Of a stretch of 64,000 nucleotides of DNA, positions 37,836 through 52,152 are shown in pieces; positions within the stretch are counted from its first letter, which is position 1; each line of letters begins with the position of its first letter. The DNA comes from Macropodus opercularis. Taxonomy: Eukaryota; Chordata; Actinopteri; Anabantiformes; Osphronemidae. The stretch spans positions 14,515,001 through 14,579,000 of the forward strand of contig CM061099.1 of assembly GCA_030770545.1 (NCBI GenBank), in the 5' to 3' direction. The translations under genes and the position numbers were made by a program. The notes under the pieces were generated by a model that worked only from the letters and a program-made list of their open reading frames with translations, was not told where the DNA came from and searched no databases.

Positions 37836-40800
37836 GGATGAGAAACTCACTTAGAAACCATCAGTGTCAGCAGGCTTCAGAGGACAAGACAAAGGGGAGA
37901 AGATGATGATGAAGAGCTGCGACCAAGGGGTCTTTTTTCTAAGCCTTGTTATGGTCAAATGACTACGGCTACACTCTAAAACTTTAAAGAACTGTATAAA
38001 TGTGAACCACTTTAATGTCAGCTGGGTGAGAACTCGCCTCATGTTTCTTTTTTAATATTCTCTTGCTCTTCTTTTGGTCGAGGGCGTTTGATAATCAGTG
38101 ATCCATATTTCAAGCAGTGAAATATCCTTGTTGGCCCTTTCAACATAACTGCACAATGAAGTGAAAAGTGCTGCAGTAGCACAGTCTTATGTCAACAAAT
38201 CCTGTTGAATGCATAAACACCTGCCCTGTCTCCATGTGTCAGTGAAGAGTCGCATGCTCGACTTTAGTCTTAGGATTCACCAGGCGGCGGAGTGAAACAG
38301 AATGACTAAAAGATGATTCACTTCAACATTTTTAAGCTTTTGTTTAGTTTTATCCTCGCCTCACCAGGGACATTGTCTCCTCCCAAAGGGAATTGATATT
38401 CAGGAAGAACTGTCAGAATATCAATGGCCTTCACTAATGCAATTCAACTTTTCTCATTTAGGATGTTGTCTTGTCTCGCAGAACAAAAAACAGTGCTTTT
38501 GTCTGCAGTGATAGCAATCATGTCATTATTCTCAGTAGAATACAAATCAAACTGTGTTGTTTCTTCTTGTTCATCAGCCGTTTTAAATATATGACAAAGT
38601 TTGGATTTTGAGTTCAGTGGGCACTTGACAAAGAAGTCGCATTGGTGTCATTAAAAAATTGCCATTTTTTTAGACGTATGCACATTCTCTGAGCTATTAA
38701 AATGGGGAAAACAAAACATCATCAAGATGATAATACTCACTGGGAAAGCAGGGTATTTGGTTTTTGTGTTCGGTGTAAGGCTTTTATTAAAGTAGTTATC
38801 AAATAAAATATTAAAATGTAACAAACAAGAATCAAATCTTAAGGATTTTTTGTTTACATGACTTTAAGTCATTCCCACAACTAACTGTGATATCATTAAG
38901 CTTTTCTTTAACATTCCCACAGTTACGTGTATTACATTAAGTTTAATAGACTGTAAAACTAAAACAGAAACAAGCCCAGACATCAGTATTTGTAGGTCAA
39001 CGTTTCTGTTATTCTGTATTTTGCAAATGTAAAAATGATTTAATTCAGTCACCAAACATGATGTGATAAATTAAAGTGTGATCTTACTTTCTGATTACTT
39101 CCCGTGTTTTAACTCTTCTTAGAGGCCCTGTGGGTAATTGCTGTATAATGCATCAGGTTCAGTCTTTCTTCTTCTTCTTTTTTCCTCCTCTCCCCTGAGG
39201 GATGTGAGCAAATGGTGAGGCAGAGCAACTAATTTGTGGTTTCCCTCAATAATCTTTCGTCAGTTTTCATTCTGCGAGGTGCTGAAGTTGTCAGCGTACC
39301 GGAGGCAGAGCCACAGCCACAGCTCCCAGCAGGCTGTGTGGTCAGGTCAGACCCTTTCCTCACACTTAAATAGCAGCGGGGTGCTTGGCCAACAACCCGC
39401 AGGGCTCACAGCCAGGAGCTGACACTCTCAGCCTGCCCACAGTCTGGACCACATTGTCAATCTCCTCTCTGTTTCATTCGACTTTCAGGTGTCTCTCCCT
39501 TTCATCTGTTCACTGGTTCATTTCATTCGGAGCTTGCCCTGTGTTGTTCCCTTTGTTTCTACCCTCCCTCTGTGTGGATCTCTGACCTGCTTGCTAACCA
39601 CATTTGCCATATGTAGGTTCAAAAGGTACTTTTTGCAGCGTTCCTGACTGCAGGGCCCTCTTCAAAAGTCAATGAGACAAGGACAGCGTCTCATTAATGC
39701 GACCAACTAGACGACATAGCAAATAACCAGAGAGAGGAAGAAGAATCCACATCCATTTGGGAGGTTTGTTCTCTGCCTGCCTGTCTCACACACTCTCATT
39801 CACACTCGCATAGAGTCTGGACACTTCAGTGACCCGTTCTTTGTCTGAATGCAGAGAGGTCAGTATCATTTCATTCAACGTGCAATCGCACCGTGTCTCT
39901 CAGAATGTAAGAAGAGCAGACATGGCCAAGCAGCTACTGACTTAGTTTGACCTCTGTGAATATATGTATATGATGCACCGAGGCTGAAAGCACAGGCGGT
40001 GCATGCGAGAATAAGTGCATGCCAGCTTCGCAATGGTGCCGCGGTGCTGTTTTACCGCATGTTTACACACAGCTTTATCCTGCATTAGTTAGGCAGAGAA
40101 CAATTTAGTTTCCTATCTGACAGAATACCAAATGACTGAGAGAAACGGGGAATTAATGCACTTAACTGCTGAGTCAACAAGCCAGGAATCTAGCAGCTTA
40201 CTCGTACAGACAGCGAGTAGACTGCACGACAGGGAACTCATAATAGGCAAGAAAGACGCCGGCAGGACCTGAGAGTGACAGAGAATTGGACAAAAGTGAG
40301 AGATGGGCAGAGGAGGGGACGGTCATAGCGACACTACGCTCAGCACATCTTTTGATATGACAGACGGCAAACATAATTAGTCATCATTTTCTCTAAAGCT
40401 CGGGGTTCACAATGTCACCGCTATGCATATGTATGAGCTTGATTCGTCTCTTTCATCCCTCCATTGGCGCCCAAAAGAGTTCACGCAGATTATGACACAG
40501 TAAACATTTTTCAACCATAGAAAGACGGGCGGGACAGACTTTTCCCCAAGTGTTGACTGCCACACCAAAGCATCACCCACAATAACTTTTACTTTTCTAA
40601 CAGAAAATCCGTGAGAGCCCGAGAACATAAGATTGCCAAAGCTTGGCTTGTGTCTGCTCAGAATGTCAGTGCTGGAGAGTGAATCAATACAACGACAGGA
40701 GCTGTCACATGCTAGCTATCTCTCTCTCCCAGATGTCTGTCAGCCGCGCTCAGCTGGAGGCCCACCATTAATGTGCGGTGGAATAACACAGTCAGTGGGT

Positions 40801-41073
40801 CTCCATGCTTGCAGACAGATGCATCAACACTTCACAGAGTCTGTGAAGTGTTGGATCTATGAGTGTACGGTGTTCCTGCAGGTTTTGCAGCAGTTCCCTG
40901 GATGGAAACAACCAGCTTGGATCAAAGCAGGGGAGACATAATGATATGGTATTACATGAGACAGGCACTGATTGAGGTGGTTGATCTGTTAGTGATGTAT
41001 GCGTGTCGCAGGAGAGAGCCTTAATTTGCGCCGGAGAATATGCACACCAGCGATAGTGTGAAGATCGCTTTGA

Positions 41074-41107
41074 GGGGGGGGGGGGGTTCTGCACTGTGGG
41101 GAGGGGG
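41074..41107 (+). repeat. G13 homopolymer with further G runs
   Basis: A run of 13 G (41074-41086) is followed within 25 bases by a GGGGAGGGGG cluster. The + strand could form a G-quadruplex. Confidence 0.75.
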
Positions 41108-42021
41108 CTATGTAGGTTTTCTTGCAGTCTGAATGCTGGAAAACTCTCAAGTTCAACAGCGTGATGCGGTGACATCTGAAACGCTGGCCACGTTTTATTT
41201 CGGGCGTCAGAATCACACACAGCATGGCTTGCTGCGCTGGGGAGCATGGATTTCATAACATAAACAAAACCACACACGCCACCTGATAAATACACAAGCA
41301 CACACACTCACAGGCAGTCGTAAACACAGCAGCAAGACCAACAGAGGCTGGAAAATGCTTAGATGTGCATATGAGAGAGTGAAAGGAGCCAGATTTCTTC
41401 ACAAACCTTTCAACACATGCTGTGCCACCTTTGTCACCAAAGGGGCTCTGGGTCATACTTTAAAACTTTTAACCGCCCCTCTCCTGTCTTTCATTCCTCT
41501 TCCAAACCTTCAGCGTATCAGCACCCTCCTTGCCTGTGACCTCGAAGATGCAGCGGGACGCCTCTCATCTCTCTCCCTCTGAAGGCGATATCTTCACAGG
41601 GACAAGAAGATGTGCAGGGACAGACAGTGTTGTATTGGCCAGCCTCTGAACTCACGGGACCCGAAGCAAACACGATCGCGGCGCGTCAAGCTGAGCTACG
41701 CTGTGACAGATAACTAACATGCGGACGCGTGCTCGCCAACCTGGGGTAGGGCGGAACCAAACGCATGCAGGTGGACGTTGGGAAATGTCAGTAGAGAAAT
41801 CAGAGTAATCACGGTGGTGCCGAAAGGGAATATTGGTGTGATAAGTCATGTTGTTTCTGACGGAGGCTGCGGAGGAGGGTGGGGCGTGCATGGTGGGAAT
41901 GTGCTCGGCCATACACCTCAGGGAATTGCTTGAAGATGCGCTTTATTCAAGGGTGTGATTCGAAGTGTGACTCACGATGCAAAGTCATTTGTGACACAGT
42001 GGCCTTCGAAGACCTTGGTTG

Positions 42022-42038
42022 CGTGTGTGTGTGTGTGT
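42022..42038. repeat. (GT)n dinucleotide repeat
   Basis: About eight GT units. Confidence 0.85.
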
Positions 42039-43089
42039 TATATCTTGATACAAACCTTGTCTCACTTCCTGCCTCTCTCTCTCTCTTGCTCTCTCTCCTG
42101 GGCAATGGTGACAGATATACCCATGGGCTCGAGATTAGTCCAACAGGACATTATTGCCTACATCAGAAAAGCTGCTGCGCTGCATGATCACTGATGGATG
42201 GTAGTTCCTAAAATGGTTTTCTAGGGAAAATGACATCCAAATGCATTTTTTAGTAGCGAAAATGTTTTCTGTTGACGCTGTTTCTGCACACTGACACCTA
42301 ATGATTAAACATCTTGGTTTTCATCACATAATATAGCTGAAAATAGCATCGGCTTGTTTACCATGCTGCCATTTCCCATTGCAGGCTGAAGTACTACTTA
42401 AATAATGCAATGACCGCGAGCAGATGTGAATGTCATCACAACAGCTAATACCTACAGTTCAAGCTCCCACAGCACCCAGCCCTTCCACCTTAAAGGCTGA
42501 TGAATAACTAAGGCGCAGGAACAGTCTCCGTGTGGATGCTTGTGGGTGAGGTGCAGAGACGGAGGGAGTTATCTGAAGCTCCATTAACCTTGTTTGTGTA
42601 GAGGTACCTCTTCTATCCTAAGCCTACATTGTGTGGGGAACCTCAGGGGACTTTCCACTAATTAACCTTGTGAAGACACCCTTAGTAGAGGGAGGCTGGG
42701 GCCAGAATAATAAGGAGGCCTTTGCCAGGCCATTAGGAGGAAGATTAACACATCCAACTTTCAAGTAGCTTTTTGACACAAAACCAATATTTGTCTACAG
42801 TGGCTTGGTCCGGGCTGTGACACAGCTGAATCCTAAGTGACACAAAGCTCAGCAATCACACGGTCTCTGTCTGAGAAGGTATGGGCCTTCTTTTTTTTCC
42901 TTCTGCCATCATCTACCGTATGGATCAAATGTTTCCATGAGCGTCATGTGACACGAATGTCTTTTGCACAGCAGCCTTTATGCAGTTTGGTGCCAGAGGT
43001 GGGACAGTACTATAATGGGGCGTGGAGGTCATAACACGATCGCAGACCAAGTGAAATGAAAGCAAAAATAAACCTCAGTCTCAGTCTCC

Positions 43090-43175
43090 ACTTTCACACC
43101 TACAGGCAATTTGGATTAATTAATTCCTCTGACCTGTGCGACTGCACTGTGGGAGGAATCCAGGGTGAACACGAG
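43090..43175 (+). mobile_element. Decayed fish interspersed repeat, copy C
   Basis: 'ctttcacacctacaggcaat' then 'ttggattaattaa' and, further on, 'actgtgggaggaatccaggg' with 'tgaacacgag' reproduce the downstream part of the same L2/Maui-like repeat (consensus order: cacacctacgggcaattt, then ctgtgggaggaaacc). Orientation is as in copy A. Confidence 0.65.
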
Positions 43176-45589
43176 TTGTTTTTTTTTTTCTGAACTGGGA
43201 ATAAAAAGAGAATAGATTTTAAATGAGAGTCTGATGAGGAAGCTACAGTACAGCACGGAAGACTGATGAAGCTTTCTCAAAATAAAGAAATGCATCCTTC
43301 CACTTACTCACATACGGTAAAACTACATATGACGCAGGCCTGTGTTTATCGCAAGTCACATTATCAGCACTAGGAAAACAGGTTGAAGAAATGTTGAAAT
43401 TTCAAGTTGCGCAAACAGAAACTAAATATGTCCCTCCGAAGATTTGGAAGCTGTCATCCTAAACATGCACGTCTGGAAGCAGGTGAGAGTTAAGATCTTC
43501 GCCTGTCTCACTTCACATTGTTTGACATGCTGGGATTTGTGCCAGTGTCGTTCTGAAATGAAAAATACATGCAAAGGTGAAATGTGACTGTATCGCCAGC
43601 GTTTTATCGAGACACGCCATCACACAGCTTGTTCTTCATGTGATCTGATTCGGCCTTTATCTTTTTAGTTCGCCTCCCCGCCGAGTGTTTCACTCCAACT
43701 TTATCTGCAAAACACACCTGCACAATGTTTGGGTCGCTGCCACATCCATATCTAACACGCATCCACTAAACTTTACAGCAGAATAAGGAAGTTCTGCACT
43801 TTTTGTTTTTTTTTTTTTACCCAGGAGAAAAATCCACAAAAATTTGAAAAATCTAAGACAGCACTTTGAGACTTCAAAAGGAAGACGACGCAGTGAATTT
43901 GAATCTTTTAGAACTTCCTCGTGCCGTTTTTAGTTCAACCTTTACTCAGGGAGCAGGAGACGTCGTGTCTGAAAGGTGACTGGCTGTTAGTCACACAGCA
44001 ATGAGGAGGTGGTCAAGACTCAAAGATGGAACAGCGCTCACCTCTGGAACTGCTCATTGATTCGGCCGCATCTCGTTGTGTTATGCAGCATTGTGAATTC
44101 CTAGAAAAGTTGTGTTTGTATGGAGCAGTCGGACGACAGCATGGTGTGCTCAGAGACCTTCTGGGCTTCATGCATAATGCTCTTTGTGTTTCCTTGGAAG
44201 GATGGACGAGTGACAGAAAGGACTGAGTCCTTTCCAGAATCCCAAATGGATTACGTTCACTTTCTCCCTCCTCTCGCCTCGTGGTCCCCCTCTCGTTTTT
44301 ATGCTATTCACTGGAAACAGCCAACATCATTGATGTGGCTTTTTCCGGTGTGTGGCACGAGAACAAAGGAACGGCGCTTCCTTAGCATGCTATCGCTGTC
44401 GTCTTCTCCCGCTCCGTCTCTGTTTATTCTCCGCTCTCTCTCCAATCTGTCCTGCTCGATTTCTTTCATCTTTCAGTTTTAATGATTTATTTTCTTGGCG
44501 AGAGCGTCTGACCTGTGCTCTAACAGAGTCTTAAGTGTCACTTCAAAAGAGAGATTTCATGTCAATTATTTCCATCGTAGGCAGTGACAGTGACAACTAC
44601 AGTACAGCACTGACTCTGTTTCTTATAATAACATGTTTCTTTGTTAGCTTTCGCTTGCATTTTCGCACCTGACCTTACCCAAAAGAGGGTTGTTGTAAAA
44701 TATAGCAAAAAGGAATGAGGCTGACACGAGTAACCACTGCTTCCGAGTTAATTAGAGGACCCCAGTTGCCGTCAAACAATATTCCTAAATTTCATTATGC
44801 TGTGGTTCATTACATAACAGCTCATTGCCCATTAGCCCGTTGCGCCCGCATTTACAAATTCACGAATTATGAATCAGTTCCCTTTCATCACAGCTGGAAC
44901 GCTCTCCCTGATGTGCAAATAACACCGAGGAAAACCACCACAGCCCAAACAGAGACCGTCCACGTCATTGGAACCAGTCGTCTGCACACGATCCCAGACA
45001 GACCTCAGCACATCCAAAGAGTCTTTACTGTTACAGAAGCTTTCCGTTGACTGTTGTTGGCTTATTTCTTGACCTAGAGAGAGGATTCAAGTTGCCGCCG
45101 CCTGGTTTTAACATTCTGTACGTTGCCCTTTCACTGACAATAAGTCGCAGCTAATAGATAACTGCAGCCCCTAACGTGCCCCTTGAGGTAGCCCTCAGGG
45201 CAGAGGATGTATTAACAATAGATGTATACTTACAGCACTGCCCCGTCCTCACAGTTTCTCAAAGCCAGAGACTCCCTGTAGTGCTTTATAATGCTCTCAG
45301 ATATCCAGGTCAGCCACTAGCTACTTTCACTCTCTGTTCGAGCCCACGAGCAGAGATTAGTGAAGCATAAATCAGAGAAGTGAGAAACGAATGGGCCCCT
45401 GGCGTAATGCAGGGGCGATTATGAACCCAAATGTGCACTCTTTTCAATAAAAAACATGAAATATGATCTGGCTTCAGGAGAGTTGAAAGACACTTACAAG
45501 AACATTAACAAGAGCGGCTCTCCGAGGTTAGGATGCGGTTACAAGCCCAGCTCTTAATCAGCCGGCTGTAGTGTCGAGCTCAGATACTG

Positions 45590-45597
45590 TATATAAG
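45590..45597 (+). promoter_or_regulatory. Possible TATA box
   Basis: TATATAAG followed immediately by GC-rich AGCGCGGCG, a layout seen in some core promoters. There is no independent evidence of transcription, and short TATA motifs occur by chance in AT-rich DNA. Confidence 0.2.
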
Positions 45598-48500
45598 AGC
45601 GCGGCGTGTTTGCCGCATCATTTTATTGCTACGACGCTGGACCAACGATGGGAGAAACGAGGAGAGCATTTAGGAAGCACCGATCGCCATTTAAGAGTTT
45701 ATTCAATAGATTCTATTTATTGTCGAAGCAAAACGTTTATTTTCCGACAAACAATGAATTGGTCTTCGCAGATGAGAACAATAACATGTAAAATGTCGCA
45801 ACACAAATAAGCAAACACAGTGGAAAAGATGCCAAACAGAGGTTCAGGGGCAACGCGCTTTTATTTTGCAGAGCACAGTGATCATTGATGCACCACAATA
45901 GGGATGTAATGGGTTTTCTTGCCACGGATGTAGATGCAGAACCTTTTATCCACTGTAAAGGTACAAAGGAGCTTTGATAGTTCAAAGTACATATTGTACC
46001 ATTTCATTCTGAAGCGAAGGTACAGTACACTTACAGTAATCAGTCAGGACCCTGCGTGTTACAGAATACCCACCTCGAACACCGGAGCTCCACGGTGTCT
46101 CCGACAGCAGGGGTCTTTGGCTGCACTCATTAGTTGCAACCAAGTGGTCGGTGCGGGTTCATGACCTTTTCGCTGAGCTACAAACTTCGAGTTGTTGCTC
46201 TGCGTACATGGACTTTTCCGTTCTCACCCTGGCCGGACCAAAACACCTGCCGCTGATCATGGCCACGATACGTTTATGGAGCGGAAATTTTAACAGGTAT
46301 CTGAATCGTCTGGCCAGTAACTGATTTGTACAAATGTAGCGACTGAGGATGAATATTTACAGAGACACCCTGGCTTTGTACTAAAAACAATAAGACTACA
46401 ACAGACTCACGGGACTGACCACCACCGGTAGCTTTTCTACGGGTACGATGCTGCTCCGCGTTTCGCACAGTGCATAATTTAATCCACGATTCCTATCAGT
46501 GGCTTCTTTGTATTAAATTAACTATGTCAGCTTTGCCACCATTCAGAGATCTTCACAACCAAGCATACAATCTGTATCTTATCCATGACGCGGGTGAGAC
46601 GGGTGCTGATGTGTGCTCACAGAATCTCATCAGACACGCCGTTCCACCTCAGCTCGGCTTGTCTCTCTATTTTAACATTGCTCTGATTAGGCCTCTAAAT
46701 TGGATTCCAGTATGGTTCTATCATTTTTTTTTTGGTGTGTGTGCGTATTTGCGCACCCACCCCTCCTTCCATCAAGCTCACGCTCCACCTCTCACTCTAT
46801 CTGCCTTAACTTTTCAGCTTTCTCTATTCATGCAAACTCAGCTTTCGTTAGACGGGAGGCCTGACATTTCGGCAGACTGCGCTATTGTTAGACTGCGCCG
46901 TGTATTCCAGATAATGTGACAGCAGTACAAATTTTCTACCATTGTGTGGGATAATGTAGAGAGCTTTTTTTTTTTTCTTCTCTTCTTTGTTAGATTTGGC
47001 AGTTAAATCCTGTGGAGCCAGTGAGTCCAATACAAGTCAGCGAACAATATCAAACCAAATCATATCACTTCATCGTCCTCCTGTGAGTATCACGGCGGTT
47101 AGATAGCTGTGATCATAGAGTACACAACACAGCCTTTAGAAGATTACCAGTTTAAAGCAGCCCGTTGTTTTGATGTATTTATTTTTGTTGCCTCACTTTT
47201 AGGTTACCCACGAATGCATCATTCCTAATAGCAGTCGTTCCAACAGAGTCATTAATTGCTGGTATTTGCAGCTCAAATTCGAATTTATTGTCCGCAAACA
47301 ACAGTCAGTCTTTACATGTGGAGATCACCTCCTCTGCTCGCGAGCGTTTTCAAGAACGCAAACCGTTTGTGTTGTCCAATTTAAGTGTGTGGGTACAGAA
47401 GGAGTGATGCAACTCTGCAGAGGTGGGAATAACAGGAGACTAGTGCTACAATGTGAAGGCTGCTGGATTTTCAAATGAAAAGTCACGTGTCCTACAAATC
47501 AAACCTTACACAAGTTGCAGAAAGACTTTTTAGACTGTGAGAGTGGACGTATCCATAAAGATTTATTCATCATATGATTGTACAAGGTTGACGATTGTGC
47601 TTGTGAGGTTGTTTTGTCCACTGCGATAGTTACTACTATTACTTTTATTTTTGTTCGTGTGTACAGAAAAAGACAAAATAATGCAGAGATGAATTCAACA
47701 TGTCCTTAAGAGATACTGTTTAGAGCTGAATCATACCCACAAACATTTGCACAAATGTCAACAGCTTCTTCTTGTTACTGGGTCCTCGTTGCCTTCTCAG
47801 AAACACAAAACGAGTTGAGGAATGGTGAAATGGCATAATCCCCATGTAGGTAAGTATGACTGAAACGATCCCCTGCCATGTACACACCCCCACACCAAAA
47901 CAAAGCCCCCACTAATCTGAATGTCTCCAAAGCTTTGATGATGCTAAATCCGGCACTTAATGCCTTGATTTTCTCCCCGTGCGAGCCAGGTCTCCCACGT
48001 ACAGATACTTTATTAAACTTGTATGCTTTTTTGGGCAGCTGCCCAATCCGCAGCCCACTGCGCCGCTCGGAGAGGCGCAGCCAAAGCTTCGACTGTTTGT
48101 CAAAGAGCAAGCGCCTGGAGGTAGGTGATGAGCGGGGTCACCAGCTGAACAAGCCAAGCATGCTGTCACGGTGCCCTCACCACCGCTTTGCTCTCACTGC
48201 ACGTTTCTCCTGTAAAAGTAAAGGCTGCACGCGAATGCGCACAAACTGCAGCACATACGGATTTAAAAACTGTTTATTGTACACAGGTATGTGGACGCAC
48301 GGGCACGAGCGTCTTCACCTCCACGCTTGGATTATGATTTGAATAAAAACGGTTTGGGTTTGATAACTTTTTGGTTTGTTGATGGATACATGTAGCTATG
48401 AGGCCAATTTTAAAAACATAGCAGCACAAGCGTCTCTACTGGGAACTGACAGACAATAGCAACGACTTTTTCAAGTGCAGGCCTGAATGACACCTTGGAC

Positions 48501-51500
48501 TGTCGGGACTCCGAGGTTCCTCCAGTGATTGAGTTGTGGAAGGGATTTTATGTCTATGCACACTCTGGTCTCCTCTTCCCGTAGTGTGATAAACAATCCT
48601 GTTTGCCGCTGATACACAAAGGCTGAAATATCTGAATATAATCTAGCAGCAACATGATCATTAGCGACTTGTTTGGCTGTTAACAGGTAAGTGCTCTAAC
48701 TCTGCAGGGGAAGAAAGAAATGCTTACTGTTTATTTCAGTTTCCTTTTTGGCTGCAACTCGGGCTTATTGCTTTACTTTGAACATCTACATTCTGAGGCA
48801 GCCTTACAGGGAACAGATGAAGATGAAGAACCAGCTCCTTCTGATTCAGTGGCCTGCTTGGATTTGTTTTGGCTGATAACACTTTCCAATACGAGACCAG
48901 AGTTTGTTTGGGGTGCGACCTTCTGTTACCACCTCTGAGCTCTGAACGCTCCCGACCTTCTGAGCTCAGATCTCAGCAGTTGTTGGCAGCAAGCGGGTGG
49001 ATCCATCGCGGAAAGGAAGAATTACGTGACTCATCTTGCCGCTGTACAGGTGACCCTGCTGTACTAAAGCCTGCCTTCCACCAGCATGCTTTCTGCTAAT
49101 CGCTCCAGCTTTCTAAGAATAAATCCTTAGCAGCAGTCAAGGGAATGACGTGGAAGCGCAGCCTCGTCCGGGGAGGCTGTTCAGCATGAGCCCTGTTGTG
49201 AAACACTAAAACGGAGGAGATGATACCTCGGCATTGTAGCCTAGCGTATCACCCACTGTCATGTCAGCCGTGCAGGTAGATCCTAAAATGTTTGTCGTTT
49301 CCTGTTGTGTCATTTTTTTGTTCTGTGTGTCTCCTACATTTTATGAGGCTCACGACAATAAATATCTTTCCATTCATCACCACTGTATCAGACTCCATCA
49401 CTTACATCCACCCGAAACAATGTATGTTCAGCGTGAGAAGAGAGAAGACTTGATGTTGAGATGGTAAACATTTAAACTACTTAAAGTCAAACTATAAATT
49501 CTGCCCAAAGTGGAACAGGTGTAATTAAGATTCGTGGAAGACCACCGTGTGTTTAATGTTTTTCTAAATCATGTTTACTGATTGCTGGTTGCAGAGTTCT
49601 CCAGGTGTGTAATTGTAATTCTGTGACTCTGCCAGGTCCTGAGGGAGGGAGCGCTCAGCTCTGAACTGAATCTATTTCGAGATTTGATAAAAAGCCTCTC
49701 AGCTACACCGCACTAATTAAGAGGCGTCGCCGTTAGCGCCTCCAATTCAGGCTTCCATTCATTTTCCCCACACATCTCCGCGCTCGCCGCTGGTCAGTGG
49801 CTGCGTGAAACTGCTCCTTCTTCGTCTCGGAGCACATTTCCTGCCCGTGACAGCTTTCCTCCGGGGAGCGGCACTCATTCTAGGCTGGTGGAGTGAGAAC
49901 AGAGCCCTCAATACACTTCCCACGCTGTGGCGAAGCAGACTCCACGCCGGGGCTAAAGAGACCGGTGCCTCACCTTTACTTGACCTTGTATAAACTAAGT
50001 TGCTCTGAGCAGTTCGGCAGCGAAGGAAAATACTCTGCTGCAGCAACATCGCCACGGCAACCCCTGTGCCCAATGACACACATCTCCCCAGGGCAGCTAC
50101 ATGATATTACTGTGCACATCAGGCGAAGATACAGGTGACGCTTATAAATAACCAAATAATTGTAATGCAGTCATTGTGTAAGCAGTGAGCTGTGAATACA
50201 CGAATGTCATATAAACACCAGCAACGAAGGGAATCATTCAACACCAGCAGACGTTCCCATTATAAAACCGCGAGCGGAGAAATCATTTGTTAATTTACTG
50301 CCCAAAGATATACGCGTTTTCTACTTCGCTCCACAATAGAAATGTAATTCTGCTGAAGAGTTTCAGTATGCTGCATGGACGCCCTCTTTGACTTTCAAAA
50401 CAGAGGGCTCCAGGCAAGGCTAATTCATGCCAGAGAGGAGACGAAAGGAAGCCGCGCACCGACAGGAGCATGCAGTTTGTGACTCACAGTCTACTTCCAT
50501 CCTCCCGTGCGCCGCTCACGGATTCTATATTCCATCATTACGTGACATCTGGCGCTTTACTGTATGTATGAGCGCGCGTGCTTTTATTATACCGTTGCAC
50601 ACATTTATAATTAAATCCCCAACAGCTGATGTAAAAATACTGGGTGAGCGTGCAAACTCTGAAAAGTGGCTCGACTGCATCTGTGGATCTGACCAGGCTT
50701 AGCTATAGGATTATTTTATCCCTAACAGGCTTTTTGTGGTGAGGTAGTGGATGTGTGCGTGGGTACGAGGCGCTCTTTTAACACAGGGAGCCGGCGTGTT
50801 ACTGAATGAGAGTCTTTCATGCTCTACCTTTTTTAAACCTCCTTTACTCCTGCCTGGGATGTCGAACACAGAATTTAAATGTTCAGCAAAAAAGAGCTAA
50901 GGTGTTACACAAGGTTCCGGAGAAGAGTCGAGATCCTCCAGTTGCTTCATGATGTCCTGATCCCGGTGTAAATCCGTCAGTGCCGTTTTGCTAATGAACC
51001 CGTGTGTGACTTACGCTGTCAGTCGAGCTTGTTTCCTGGCGATGTGTCTCGCAAAGTGCTGACAGTGACTCTCAGCGTTCAGCAGGCCCTCACGTGTTAT
51101 TGTGAACTGATTTGTGTTATTCATCTTAAATCCTAAATCCAGTCTGGTGGTGACTTTAGACCATGACATGCACAAGGACACAGGGAATCTTTCTTTAGAC
51201 ACATAATTAGGAGCTTCTTGGTCTCGGCTCATGTAATAACAAGGTGCAATAAGAAACGCTACAATATGTGGCATAATGTGAACACCTTGATGTTTAATGA
51301 GGCTTAATGCTGCAGATGTCTCCTTTACACAATTTGGCATTTTCATGTGAGGTGGGATTACCCTGTGTTTCTATTTTGAAATGTTACAGTGCACCAGCAA
51401 TAAGAGCCAATAAATGAAATTGAATGGAAATCTTTCAAAACAATTCACCCTCAAAAAATTAAAATAATGAAATGAAATAATAAACAAAAACAATTGTGAC

Positions 51501-52133
51501 CCAATGTTTCTGATGATGTGAAGCATTTGGACCCATACAAACATTTGGTAACATTAGATAGAATTAACAATACATATTCATATTACAATAGGTTTTTCAT
51601 TAAAAGCACAAAACGTTGTATTGTTTACTTGCTACCAATAGTAATAGTTCACATTATACTGTATCTATACCAACACCTGCAACAAACTGGAAATGTACAT
51701 ACGCTGGCATTATTGGTATAATATGTGAGAGCAATGCTAATATTTGAGTGTCATCTTTGTTATTGTTGTTGTCAGAGGTAATTCGTTAAATGCTTCTTTT
51801 CTAAATGCCATACACAAGCTGGGGCCGAATATCAATATTTTCAAATCTGAAATCTTCCCAGGCAGGGAGAGGGGCTGCTATAGTTTATTATCTTGGGTGT
51901 GATTTTATGAGGCATTTCTCATTGATTGTTTGGTTTTCACCCACAGAAACACTGTGATAAAAGTTAATGACGTGTGCCCGGCCTTCCCTCAACGCTGTTA
52001 ATTATTTTTCGACTGTAGGTGGCGAGGTCACGGTGTGAAATGGGAGCGCTCCAGTTTGTTTAAGTGATTTACCTAATAGACACACGGGCAGTGGAGCGAC
52101 TCACCAGCACGCGCCCAATGCTGTGGAGAGAGC

Positions 52134-52152
52134 TGTGTGTGTGTGTGTGTGG
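52134..52152. repeat. (TG)n dinucleotide repeat
   Basis: About nine TG units next to a CpG-rich patch. Confidence 0.85.

Larger units (their letters stand above)
37275..43089. other. Upstream flank of suclg2, no gene recognised
   Basis: Non-coding sequence with a (GA)n run (37815-37835), an A-rich run (about 37343-37376), a CTT-rich patch (about 39165-39182), a G homopolymer (41074-41086) and a (GT)n run (42022-42038). The longest open frame, 171 codons at 40792-41307 on the minus strand, lacks recognisable domains and splice context. Confidence 0.75.

Noticed and set aside
40792..41307. 171-codon minus-strand open frame
   Set aside because: Low-complexity, proline/serine-rich, crosses a G/C homopolymer, and has no recognisable domain.
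47878..48342. 154-codon plus-strand open frame
   Set aside because: No domain or splice context recognised. It lies in a moderately GC-rich patch where longer chance frames are expected.
49261..49467. Open frame with a hydrophobic N-terminus and a His-rich HHLHPPE segment, resembling the TAFA1 signal peptide and HHLHRPE region
   Set aside because: The likeness covers only a few residues. There is no donor site where TAFA1 has its exon boundary, and no following CEVIAAHRCC-type cysteine-rich exon. Treated as chance despite the expected synteny.
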